Of a stretch of 64,000 nucleotides of DNA, positions 17,252-25,733 are shown in pieces. A program made the position numbers and the translations under genes. Every line of letters begins with the position of its first letter. Within the stretch, counting starts at the first letter, position 1. This DNA is from Mycobacterium haemophilum DSM 44634 (GTDB lineage: Bacteria; Actinomycetota; Actinomycetes; Mycobacteriales; Mycobacteriaceae). The stretch spans positions 2,650,687-2,714,686 of the forward strand of contig NZ_CP011883.2 in assembly GCF_000340435.2 (NCBI RefSeq). The letters run 5' to 3'. Under the pieces are notes generated by a model. The model made no database searches. It worked only from the letters and a program-made list of their open reading frames with translations, and was not told the DNA's origin.

Positions 17252-18220
17252 CTAGGGTGCCTCAGCGAATCGGTCGAGCGCGTCGACGCCACGATCGGAC
17301 ATCGCGCCACCAGCGGCGTGTCCAGCCTCGGCGACAATGTGCAGCTGCGCTGCGGACCAACGCTGCGCGAGTTGCCACGGGATGTCGGGTGGGCTACTCA
17401 GATCGAGGCGACCGTGAATAAGCGCTGCCGGGATATGAGCGATCTTGCTGACATTGCCCAGCAGTTCGCCTTCAGCACGCCACGCACCGTGAAGCCAATA
17501 GTGAGTAACCAAGCGCGCGAAGCACATTCGGAACAATGGATCAGAGTACTGGGGATTGGGACGGCGTACGGGTCCGAGGTTAACGTGGTTTTCCTCCCAC
17601 TCGCACCAGTCCCGCGCCGCCTTCTCCCGCACGGCTGGATCGGGATGGTTGAGCAGCCGCGCATACGCCGCAACGAGGTCGCCATCCCGGTCGGCCTCGG
17701 GCAGCCCGTCCCGGAAACGGGACCACTCGGCGGGGAACAGCCGCCCCACGTCACGGGTGATCCAGCGCACCTCGTGCGGGCTGGTGGTGGTGACCGCCGT
17801 CAGCACCAACGCAGTGACACGCTCGGGGTATTGCTCGGCATAGGCCAACGCCAAGGTAGTGCCCCACGACCAGCCCGCCAGCACCCACCGATCCACGCCG
17901 AGATAGGTCCGAAGCCGCTCGATGTCGGCGATCAGGTGATCGGTGGTGTTAGCGCCAAGGTCGACCGCGGGATTGCTGGCATGCGGTGTGCTGCGTCCGC
18001 ATCCCCGCTGGTCAAAGAGCACAACACGATACTTCTTAGGGTTAAATGGCTGACGCATTCCCGGCACGCATCCTGAACCGGGACCGCCGTGCAGCGCTAA
18101 TGCCGGTACACCCGTTGGATTGCCGCAGGTCTCCCAATAAATGCGGTTGCCATCTCCCACGTCGAGCATGCCTGACTGGTACGGCTCGGTCGCTGGATAC
18201 AGGTTTCGACGATCCCCCAC
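17252..18220 (-). CDS. pip: Proline iminopeptidase
   Basis: The 322-residue alpha/beta hydrolase shows all three prolyl iminopeptidase hallmarks: HGGPGSG near residue 45, FDQRGCGRS near residue 75, and the nucleophile elbow GWSWG near residue 117. The enzyme releases N-terminal proline from peptides in the cytoplasm. It is followed 10 bp downstream by the methyltransferase gene, suggesting a shared transcript. Confidence 0.92.
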   Translation of the reverse strand: MGDRRNLYPATEPYQSGMLDVGDGNRIYWETCGNPTGVPALALHGGPGSGCVPGMRQPFNPKKYRVVLFDQRGCGRSTPHASNPAVDLGANTTDHLIADIERLRTYLGVDRWVLAGWSWGTTLALAYAEQYPERVTALVLTAVTTTSPHEVRWITRDVGRLFPAEWSRFRDGLPEADRDGDLVAAYARLLNHPDPAVREKAARDWCEWEENHVNLGPVRRPNPQYSDPLFRMCFARLVTHYWLHGAWRAEGELLGNVSKIAHIPAALIHGRLDLSSPPDIPWQLAQRWSAAQLHIVAEAGHAAGGAMSDRGVDALDRFAEAP

Positions 18221-18324
18221 AGCGCCTCAAGGTATCAACAGCTGCACCACCCGTGCTGGCTGGCGAGGTGAGGCTTTATCTGGATTGCGATAGCACATGC
18301 GCTATCACTTTCCGCGCTCATCGG

Positions 18325-18702
18325 TTAGCCGAACGAGTCGATGTGTTTACGAAAGCGTGCCGCCGAATAGACGGATGCGCCCGCCTGCTGGACCCGGTCG
18401 GTCAACGTGCTATCGGATGTCACGACACGGATTTCTTGAGGTTCCGGGTCGGCGTGCACCAACCGGACGATCTCGTCGTCGGCCGAGTTGGGGAATGCCT
18501 CGGGCGCGTGCGCAATCGCAACCATCGATGAGCGAATGGGGGGCGACGGCGGCCGCTCAAACACCACTGTCACGTCATTGCCTTCGACCGATACCCAGCG
18601 CTCGAGCTTGTCCACCAACCCGACCATTGCGCCCCAACGGTCCTTCCACCAGCCGTCCGGGCGAGTCCCGATCACGTTCATCGCGTCGACTATCCACCGC
18701 AC
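18325..18702 (-). CDS. Small NYN/PIN-like nuclease-fold protein
   Basis: The 125-residue protein begins MRWIVDAMNVIGTRPDGW, with an early aspartate in the DAMNVIG context, and has the conserved VVTSDSTLTDRV near residue 93. This is the YacP/NYN-type PIN fold associated with RNA processing or degradation. The acidic residues D6, D76-77 (ADDEIV) and D96 could form the metal site. Function is inferred only from the fold family. Confidence 0.75.
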   Translation of the reverse strand: MRWIVDAMNVIGTRPDGWWKDRWGAMVGLVDKLERWVSVEGNDVTVVFERPPSPPIRSSMVAIAHAPEAFPNSADDEIVRLVHADPEPQEIRVVTSDSTLTDRVQQAGASVYSAARFRKHIDSFG

Positions 18703-18732
18703 ACATCCGACGGTACGGCGTCCTGGGTTGCC

Positions 18733-19167
18733 CTAGTGCACCGTCACCTTGGCCGTGACCGTACACACCGGTGCGGCAGCGCTGTCCACGACGCTGGCGT
18801 AGTTGTCGACGATCGCCGCAGTGCCTGCCTTCAACGCCGTGAACGTCCAAACCTCGGTGCCAGGCGCTCCCATCAAACCAGAGGTCGATCGGACAAACTC
18901 GTGACCGGTTTGCTTCACGACGGTGGCATCGTCGATCTTGGCGTCCGCCGACCACCGGTACGGGGTGGTGTGGTTCGAGCCCAACGTCACTTTCAGCGTG
19001 TCGCCAACCGCCAGTGTCATGTCTCGAGAAATGGTGCTCTGGTTCAGGACGTCGTCCATGGGGACGTCGATGGTTTTGGTTGCCGGCGGGCTCCCGGTGG
19101 ATCCCGTGCAGCCCAACACCGCCGATGAAACGAGCATGGCGACCATCACCAGACCCATGGTCTTCAT
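18733..19167 (-). CDS. Chagasin-like (I42) cysteine-protease-inhibitor lipoprotein
   Basis: The 144-residue precursor has a type II signal peptide (MKTMGLVMVAMLVSSAVLGC) with lipobox AVLGC, so the mature protein should be lipidated at C20. The mature part has the chagasin-type loops NHTTPYRW (equivalent to NPTTGY/F) near residue 68 and GTEVWTF (equivalent to the RPW loop region) near residue 112. I42 inhibitors block papain-like cysteine proteases. The start at 19167 is preceded by AGGGGTGG. Inhibition of host or microbial cathepsins is possible but not shown. Confidence 0.7.
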   Translation of the reverse strand: MKTMGLVMVAMLVSSAVLGCTGSTGSPPATKTIDVPMDDVLNQSTISRDMTLAVGDTLKVTLGSNHTTPYRWSADAKIDDATVVKQTGHEFVRSTSGLMGAPGTEVWTFTALKAGTAAIVDNYASVVDSAAAPVCTVTAKVTVH

Positions 19168-19264
19168 AAGAACCACCCCTCTAATTCCGGCTCGGAGCCT
19201 AGTCCGTTGCGCGGGATGGGGCGCGCCAACGCGGCCGCCCGCCCACGTACGGCAGGATGGGCTG

Positions 19265-20857
19265 GTGTTTGGGCTTGTCATTGTCGTTGTGCTCGTCTCC
19301 ACCGTCATCGTGGGAACGGTCTTGGGACGGCGCTATCGCGTGGGTCCCCCAGTCCTGCTTATTGTGCTCGGCGCCCTGCTGGGTCTGATCCCTGCGTTCG
19401 GTGGTGTTCGGATCAACGGGGAGATGGTGCTGCTGCTATTCCTGCCGGCGATCCTCTATTGGGAAAGCATGAACACCAGCTTTCGCGAGATCCGCGCGAA
19501 CCTACGCGTCATCGTGTTTCTCAGCATCGCCCTAGTGATTGCCACCGCGGTTGCGGTGTCGTGGACAGCGCGAGCGCTCGGTATGGAGTCGCACGCAGCG
19601 GCGGTGCTCGGCGCCGTGCTCTCCCCCACCGACGCCGCTGCCGTGGCCGGTCTGGCCAAGCGGTTGCCACGCCGGACCCTCACCGTGCTGCGCGCTGAGA
19701 GCATCATCAACGACGGGACCGCGCTGGTCTTGTTCATCGTGACTGTCCACGTCGCGGTTGGTGGGGCCGCGATCGGACCCATTGATTTGGTCGTCCGATT
19801 TATTGGCTCCTATCTGGGCGGTATCGCCGCCGGGCTACTAGTCGGCGGACTGGTAACCCTGCTGCGTCGTGGAATCGACGCCCCGCTCGAGGAAGGAGCC
19901 TTGAGCGTGCTGACGCCGTTCGCGGCGTTCTTGTTGGCCCAATCGATCCACTGCAGCGGTGTGGTCGCGGTCATGGTGTCGGCGCTAGTGCTCGCTTATT
20001 CGGGACCGGTCGTGATCCGGGCACGTTCCCGGCTGCAGGCATATGCATTCTGGGATATTGCAACGTTCCTGATTAACGGCTCGTTGTGGGTGTTTGTCGG
20101 AGTCCAGATCCCGGGCGCGCTGCGCGGAATATCCAACGTCGGGGGTGGGCTGCACCACGCCGCGTTTATTACTCTTGCCATCACCGGCGTCATCATCGTG
20201 TCTCGAATTTTCTGGGAAGAATTCACCACCGTGCTGATTCGTGTCATCGACCGCCGCGAGGTGCAGCGCACCCGTCGAGTCGGCTGGCGTCAGCGCATCG
20301 TTACCGCCTGGGCAGGATTCCGCGGTGCGGTGTCACTGGCCGCCGCGCTGGCCGTCCCGTTGACCACGCTCAGCGGCGCGCCATTCCCAGACCGCAACCT
20401 GATCATTTTTGTCGTGACGATGGTCATTCTGGTGACCGTGCTCATCCAAGGGAGCACGCTGCCCGCCGTCGTTCGCTGGGCCCGGATGCCCGAAGATGTT
20501 GCCCACGCTGACGAATTGCAATTGGCCCGCAGTGTTGGCACTCAAACCGCTCTCGATGCCTTGCCGGCGGTGGCCAGCGAACTTGGGGTCGGCCCGAAGC
20601 TACTGAGCCGCCTACAGAAGGAGTACGAAGAACACGCCGCAGTGGTCAGCGCCAACGACGACGATTCGGCGACAAACGATCTGGTTAAACGAAGCGATCT
20701 GGTGCGGCGGGTACGTCTTGGCGTGATCGAGCACCAGCGCCGGGCGGTCACTGACCTTCGAAACCAGAACCTCATCGACGACATCGTGCTGCGCGAGTTG
20801 CAGGCCGAGCTGGATCTCGCGGAGGTGCAACTTCTCGACGCTGCCGATACCGACTAA
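19265..20857 (+). CDS. yjcE: CPA1-family Na+/H+ antiporter (YjcE-like)
   Basis: From GTG 19265 the protein is 530 residues with about twelve membrane helices and a C-terminal cytosolic tail of about 110 residues. The transport-site region reads LSPTDAAAVAGLAKRLPR near residue 120 and ESIINDGTALVLF follows, as in NhaP/YjcE exchangers. M. tuberculosis yjcE is Rv2287 and sits in the same relative position. The long upstream extension of the frame is antisense to the chagasin-like gene and is not used. Confidence 0.9.
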   Translation: MFGLVIVVVLVSTVIVGTVLGRRYRVGPPVLLIVLGALLGLIPAFGGVRINGEMVLLLFLPAILYWESMNTSFREIRANLRVIVFLSIALVIATAVAVSWTARALGMESHAAAVLGAVLSPTDAAAVAGLAKRLPRRTLTVLRAESIINDGTALVLFIVTVHVAVGGAAIGPIDLVVRFIGSYLGGIAAGLLVGGLVTLLRRGIDAPLEEGALSVLTPFAAFLLAQSIHCSGVVAVMVSALVLAYSGPVVIRARSRLQAYAFWDIATFLINGSLWVFVGVQIPGALRGISNVGGGLHHAAFITLAITGVIIVSRIFWEEFTTVLIRVIDRREVQRTRRVGWRQRIVTAWAGFRGAVSLAAALAVPLTTLSGAPFPDRNLIIFVVTMVILVTVLIQGSTLPAVVRWARMPEDVAHADELQLARSVGTQTALDALPAVASELGVGPKLLSRLQKEYEEHAAVVSANDDDSATNDLVKRSDLVRRVRLGVIEHQRRAVTDLRNQNLIDDIVLRELQAELDLAEVQLLDAADTD

Positions 20858-20896
20858 CCGCACGGCATGTCGGTCCCCGACCGTACAGTCGGGCCC

Positions 20897-22099
20897 ATGT
20901 TGCAGACAGTGGCGATTCGCGGATACCGCTCGCTGCGCGAGGTAGTCCTGCCGCTGGGTCAGCTGTCGATCGTCACCGGGGCCAACGGCGCAGGAAAGTC
21001 GTCTCTGTACCGCGCCCTGCGGCTACTGGCAGGGTGCGGCCGCGGCGAGGTGATCGGCTCCCTCGCTCGTGAGGGCGGGCTGCAGTCTGCGCTGTGGGCC
21101 GGGCCCGAGGACCTGGGCGCCGCCCGACGCACCGGGAAGGCTGAGGGCAGCCTACGCACTCGGCCCGTATCACTCGAACTAGGCTTCGCTGCAAGTGATT
21201 TCGGCTATCTGGTAGACCTAGGCATCCCGCAATCAGCCGGGCATAACTCGGCCTTCTCCCGCGATCCAGAGATTAAACGGGAAGCGGTGTTTGCTGGCCC
21301 GGTACTGCGGACCAGCACCACGCTGGTCCGCCGGACCCGGGACTTTGCCGAGGCCAGCGCGGACTCCGGCCGCGGTTTCACCGAGCTGTGCCGGTCGTTG
21401 CCGTCGTACCGCAGCGTGCTAGCAGAGTATGCCCACCCGCACGCACTTCCCGAACTGGCAGCCGTGCGTGAGCGGCTACGCGGATGGCGGTTCTACGACG
21501 GCTTCCGCGTTGACGCGACGGCACCCGCGCGGCACCCGCAGGTGGGGACCCGCACCCCAGTGCTTGCCGACGACGGCAGTGATGTGGCCGCCGCGCTGCA
21601 GACGATTATCGAGACGGGGTTCGATGATCTAAGTCGCGCCGTCGCGGACGCCTTCGCTGGAGCCACGGTCTCGGTCGCGGTCCACGACGGGCTGTTCGAC
21701 CTTCAGCTGCGGCAGCGCGGCATGCTGCGCCCGCTGCGTGCGGCCGAGTTATCCGACGGCACATTACGATTCCTGCTGTGGGCCGCCGCACTGTTGAGCC
21801 CGCGAGCGCCATCGCTCATGGTGCTCAACGAACCGGAAACCTCGCTGCACCCCAACTTGGTGCGTCCGCTTGCAGGGCTGATCCGCACCGCGGCCGCACG
21901 GACTCAAGTTGTGGTGGTCACCCACTCCCGGTCGCTGCTGGAGTTCCTCGACACCGTGCCCGTGGCGGAGGCCGGCCCGCCCGGTACCGACGCTGGCGAC
22001 CAAGCAGTCGAGATCGAGCTGTACAAGGAGTGGGGTGAGACCCGTATCAGCGGGCAGGGCTTGCTGACGACACCGCGATGGGACTGGGGTAAACGCTGA
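20897..22099 (+). CDS. RecF/OLD-like AAA ATPase
   Basis: The 400-residue protein begins MLQTVAIRGYRSLREVVL, followed by Walker A GANGAGKSS near residue 32, a signature-like SDGTLRFLLWAAALL near residue 285 and Walker B LMVLNEPETSLHP near residue 315. This is the AAA_21/AAA_15 architecture of stand-alone SMC-like ATPases. It lacks a visible TOPRIM nuclease domain. It lies 39 bp after the antiporter gene. These proteins sometimes belong to defence pairs, but no partner is present here. Confidence 0.85.
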   Translation: MLQTVAIRGYRSLREVVLPLGQLSIVTGANGAGKSSLYRALRLLAGCGRGEVIGSLAREGGLQSALWAGPEDLGAARRTGKAEGSLRTRPVSLELGFAASDFGYLVDLGIPQSAGHNSAFSRDPEIKREAVFAGPVLRTSTTLVRRTRDFAEASADSGRGFTELCRSLPSYRSVLAEYAHPHALPELAAVRERLRGWRFYDGFRVDATAPARHPQVGTRTPVLADDGSDVAAALQTIIETGFDDLSRAVADAFAGATVSVAVHDGLFDLQLRQRGMLRPLRAAELSDGTLRFLLWAAALLSPRAPSLMVLNEPETSLHPNLVRPLAGLIRTAAARTQVVVVTHSRSLLEFLDTVPVAEAGPPGTDAGDQAVEIELYKEWGETRISGQGLLTTPRWDWGKR

Positions 22100-22154
22100 A
22101 TAGCACAGAAATTTCCCAACAGGCAATTTTACCCGTCGTGTAATATTCTGCGGT

Positions 22155-22811
22155 ATGTTGGCTGTCATGACGGATCAGCTACCCGGACTGCGGGAACGCA
22201 AGAAAGCCGACACCAGGCGCGCACTCAGCGACGCCGCGTTGGATCTGACGCTGCAACGCGGGCTGGACAACGTGACCCGCGACGATATCGCCAACCTAGC
22301 GGGAGTGTCGCTGCGCACGTTCAATAACTACTTCGCCGGGAAATACGAAGCGCTGGCCTACCGGCAAACCGAGCGCATGCGTCGCAGCCTCGCGGTGCTG
22401 CGGCAGCGTCCGGCCGACGAGCCGCTGTGGACGGCGATCACCTACGCCGTGCTGGAACCCTTGGAGGCGGATTTCGGCGATGGACCGGGTTCTAAGAGCC
22501 GGGTGCCGAGCCGCCGGGAGCTCGCCGAGGTCCGAAAGCTGGTAGGCAACCCTCAGGTCCGTAATGCGGTGCCGCAGCAGCTGTTCGACGAGTGGCTCGA
22601 GGTGATCGCGCAACGTACCGGCACCGACCCGAACGTCGACATGTACCCCCGACTGGTCGCAGCAGTGATACGCGCCGTTGGCGACGCAGCAATGGATATC
22701 TACGTACGTGCGGATCCGCCGGTGGCGCTCGCCGCGCTGTTCCGCTCGGGCTTCGCCGCCGTCAGCGCGGGTCTACCTGCACCCCAACGCACAAAGGCTC
22801 ACCATGGCTGA
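22155..22811 (+). CDS. TetR-family regulator, coupled to FAD monooxygenase
   Basis: The 218-residue TetR protein has its DNA-binding domain at about residues 15-65 (DDIANLAGVSLRTFNNYF). A -10-like TAATAT at 22140-22145 lies close to ATG 22155, consistent with a leaderless start; ATG 22167 (MTDQLPGL) is an alternative. Its 3' end overlaps the monooxygenase start by 8 bp, so the two form a co-regulated unit and the monooxygenase substrate is a likely effector. Confidence 0.85.
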   Translation: MLAVMTDQLPGLRERKKADTRRALSDAALDLTLQRGLDNVTRDDIANLAGVSLRTFNNYFAGKYEALAYRQTERMRRSLAVLRQRPADEPLWTAITYAVLEPLEADFGDGPGSKSRVPSRRELAEVRKLVGNPQVRNAVPQQLFDEWLEVIAQRTGTDPNVDMYPRLVAAVIRAVGDAAMDIYVRADPPVALAALFRSGFAAVSAGLPAPQRTKAHHG

Positions 22812-24333
22812 CGAATATGTCCCCGAATCCGCTCAAGTCGTCATCTCCGGCGCTGGGCCTAACGGTCTGATGCTGGCCTGCGAGCTCGCCCTGTCAGGCA
22901 TCAGACCCGTCGTGCTCGATAAACTGCCCGGCCCTAGCTCCGAGCCGAAGGCTAACGGCCTTGTCGGACAAGTCGTTCGGATACTGGATATGCGTGGCCT
23001 GTATCAGGCATGCACCGGCGACGACGATCCGCCGCAACCCTGCTACGGATGGAGATTCGCGGCCATGCCGCTGAACTTCCTGGGCCTGCCCGACAATCCG
23101 ATGTACGCGATGCACATGCCGCAACCCCGACTTGTCCGGCTGCTGGAGAAGCGGGCGCGCGATCTCGGGGTGGACCTACGCTGGGGCCACGAACTCATCG
23201 GACTGCGCCCAGCGTCGGAATCCGTTGCGCTGACCGTGTCCTCGGCGGAGCGCGACTACGCCATGGCCGCTGGGTACCTAGTCGGCGCCGACGGCGGACG
23301 CAGCCTGGTCCGTAAAACGCTGGGTATCGAATTCCCTGGTAGCACCGCGCCCACCGTTGGCCGGCTAGCTCACGTACATATCCCCGACCACCTGCGCCGC
23401 CCCGACGGCAGCGTCCACATTCCAGGATTCGGCCAGCTTCCCGTCGGACACAGCCGGTTCGACCGCGGCGGAATGATCTACGCCGAGTTCGAACCTGGCC
23501 GGCCGCTACTCGGCACCCTTGAATTCGGGCTTTCCATCGACGAAGAACCGATGACCCTGGCCGAACTGCGCGACAGCGCGAGCCGCGTGCTCGGCACCGA
23601 TATCCCCCTGGAGGAACCGAAAGGACCAGGGCCACATGCTCTTCGTCGAATCAACGGGCAGAACACCCGCCACGCTGAGCGCTATCGCGACGGTCGGGTC
23701 CTGCTGCTCGGCGACGCCGCCCACGTGCACAGTCCGATGGGTGGTCCCGGCCTGAACCTGGGCCTGCAGGACACCATCAACCTCGGCTGGAAGCTGGCAG
23801 CCCAGATCAAGGGCTGGGCACCGGTCGGATTGCTCGACACCTATCAATCCGAACGTCACCCGGTGGGACAGCGCGTGATGATGCACTCGCTGGCCCAGAC
23901 CGCACTCATGGCGCCGGGACCCGAGATCGCTGCGTTGCGCCTGTTATTGGGCGAGCTCTTCACCATTCCCGACGTCACCAAGCATATGGCGGCGCTGCTG
24001 GCCGGTTCTGATGTCGCCTACGACGTGGGTGATGGCCATCCGCTGTCTGGTCGGCTGGTGCCTGACCTGACTATGCAGGACGGCCGGCGTGTCGACGAAC
24101 TGTTGCGCTACGCACGCCCGGTGCTGCTCGACCTTGCCGCCGGCGGGATCGCGGATGTGGCGTGCGGGTGGGCCGATCGTGTTGACACCGTCGGCGCCGC
24201 AATCGCCGATCCACCAGCCGCAGCGATGCTCATCCGACCTGACGGCTATATCGCCTGGGCAGCAAACACATTCGGTGACGCAGAGAAGTCAAGCCTGCGC
24301 TCGGCGTTAGAACGCTGGTTCGGGTACGAGTGA
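22804..24333 (+). CDS. FAD-dependent aromatic-ring-type monooxygenase
   Basis: The 509-residue flavoprotein monooxygenase has GAGPNGLMLACELAL near residue 17 (ADP-binding), VGADGGRSLVRK near residue 160 (DG motif) and LLLGDAAHVHSPMGGPGLN near residue 301 (GD motif), as in PheA/TfdB and rifampicin-monooxygenase-like enzymes. A thioredoxin-like C-terminal region is degenerate. ATG 22804 overlaps the TetR gene. It probably hydroxylates a phenolic or polyketide-like compound; the substrate is unknown. Confidence 0.9.
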   Translation: MADEYVPESAQVVISGAGPNGLMLACELALSGIRPVVLDKLPGPSSEPKANGLVGQVVRILDMRGLYQACTGDDDPPQPCYGWRFAAMPLNFLGLPDNPMYAMHMPQPRLVRLLEKRARDLGVDLRWGHELIGLRPASESVALTVSSAERDYAMAAGYLVGADGGRSLVRKTLGIEFPGSTAPTVGRLAHVHIPDHLRRPDGSVHIPGFGQLPVGHSRFDRGGMIYAEFEPGRPLLGTLEFGLSIDEEPMTLAELRDSASRVLGTDIPLEEPKGPGPHALRRINGQNTRHAERYRDGRVLLLGDAAHVHSPMGGPGLNLGLQDTINLGWKLAAQIKGWAPVGLLDTYQSERHPVGQRVMMHSLAQTALMAPGPEIAALRLLLGELFTIPDVTKHMAALLAGSDVAYDVGDGHPLSGRLVPDLTMQDGRRVDELLRYARPVLLDLAAGGIADVACGWADRVDTVGAAIADPPAAAMLIRPDGYIAWAANTFGDAEKSSLRSALERWFGYE

Positions 24334-24428
24334 ATCGGCGTCGACCGATCATCGGAATTCATGAACTGTTCAGGTACGCGTCGGTTCCACATCGTTGATG
24401 GCACACAAGTGCCGGTTGTTCTCGCGGT

Positions 24429-24644
24429 ATGCGTGTCGCTCAGGTCGCCAACTTCTATGGCCCTCGCTCGGGCGGTGCTACCTGGACCGGTAAAGACGCT
24501 GCTGGAAGGCTCACACTCAGGTCACCCGACCGCCGCAGCTGCGCGCGCCGCCGCGCTGAGATATTCACCTGGCAACGGGCGGCAGCGGGCATTGTTGCAA
24601 CGTTGGGAGCCAGCCCGCGCAATGGTTCCCAGCACACCGCGTAG
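24429..24644 (+). pseudogene. N-terminal scrap of an MgtA/PimB-like glycosyltransferase
   Basis: The frame opens MRVAQVANFYGPRSGG, which I recognise as the start of the mycobacterial GT4 mannosyltransferase MgtA (Rv0557). After 16 residues the similarity ends and the rest is low-complexity, Arg-rich sequence with no glycosyltransferase motif. It is either a truncated duplicate or a chance short match. Apart from this, the 24334-24753 gap has no convincing gene. Confidence 0.45.
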
Positions 24645-24753
24645 CGCTCGGCCCGAGCCAAGGCAGCAGCGCGGTATTCGTCACTGTCGCCGAGGCTTTC
24701 CCGTCACTCGATAGGCTCGTTGCTGTCCGCAGAAACGACAAGGAGATGATCCG

Positions 24754-25608
24754 GTGCACACACGCGACCAGGTGCTGATCAACGCGGCAGAGCTGGCCGG
24801 CCTCATCGAAGCTGGCGAGCCGGTAACCCTACTGGACGTGCGTTGGCGGCTCGATGAGCCTGACGGGCGTACGGCCTACCTGCAGGGTCACCTACCCGGC
24901 GCGGTGTATGTGTCCCTCGAGGAGGAACTCAGCGACCACACGATCGCCGGCCGTGGCCGTCACCCACTGCCGTCCGGGCGCAGCCTAGAGGCCGCCGCCC
25001 GACGCTGGGGTATCCGACAGGACGTGTTGGTCGTGGTGTATGACGACTGGAATCGAGCCGGTTCGGCCCGAGCGTGGTGGGTGTTGACCGCGGCCGGGCT
25101 GGCCAAGGTACGCATCCTGGATGGGGGCCTGTCTGCGTGGCAGTCAGGCGGAGGGTGCGTCGAGACCGGCCCGGTCATCCCGCAGCTCGGGAATGTGACT
25201 GTGCTGCATGACAATCTGTATGCCGGAGGTCGACCTACATTGACGGCGCAGCAATCCGGCGCCGGGAGCGTGACGCTGCTCGATGCGCGCGCACCGGAAC
25301 GCTTCCGCGGGGAGGTTGAGCCGGTCGACTTGGTCGCCGGTCACATCCCCGGTGCGAAGAACGTTCCCAGCGGTTCTGTTTTGGCGGCCGACGGCACATT
25401 CCTCAGCGATGCTGCGCTCACCCAATTGCTGTCCGACCACGGTGTCGATCGCAGCGCCCCCGTCGGTGCGTACTGCGGTTCTGGTGTCAGCGCGACTGTC
25501 ACAGTCGCCGCACTTGCGGCGATCGGTTGCGCGGCGGCACTATTTCCCGGTTCATGGTCTGAGTGGAGTTCGGATCCGACCCGCGCCGTTGGCCGTGGTC
25601 CCGAATAG
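24754..25608 (+). CDS. sseB: Thiosulfate/3-mercaptopyruvate-type sulfurtransferase SseB
   Basis: The 284-residue protein has two rhodanese domains. The first contains LLDVRWRLDEPDGR and RGRHPLP, and the second carries the catalytic loop AYCGSGVSAT near residue 241, with C243 as the persulfide-forming residue. Length and position match Rv2291 sseB. The start is GTG 24754 with AAGGAG a few bases upstream. It acts in cytosolic sulfur transfer. Confidence 0.9.
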   Translation: MHTRDQVLINAAELAGLIEAGEPVTLLDVRWRLDEPDGRTAYLQGHLPGAVYVSLEEELSDHTIAGRGRHPLPSGRSLEAAARRWGIRQDVLVVVYDDWNRAGSARAWWVLTAAGLAKVRILDGGLSAWQSGGGCVETGPVIPQLGNVTVLHDNLYAGGRPTLTAQQSGAGSVTLLDARAPERFRGEVEPVDLVAGHIPGAKNVPSGSVLAADGTFLSDAALTQLLSDHGVDRSAPVGAYCGSGVSATVTVAALAAIGCAAALFPGSWSEWSSDPTRAVGRGPE

Positions 25609-25733
25609 CCTCTGCAACATCGGATGTTCCGTTATTTAATTGCGGCTAGACAACTTTGGGACGCCCCTCGTAACGGGACTCAAGCCGCGCCTTAGAATCA
25701 CACAACATCGTGAGTACGCTCTGGAGGAGCCCT

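Noticed and set aside
18923..19264. 114-residue N-terminal extension of the Na+/H+ antiporter
   Set aside because: It is antisense to the chagasin-like lipoprotein gene and contains no membrane segments; GTG 19265 gives the usual start.
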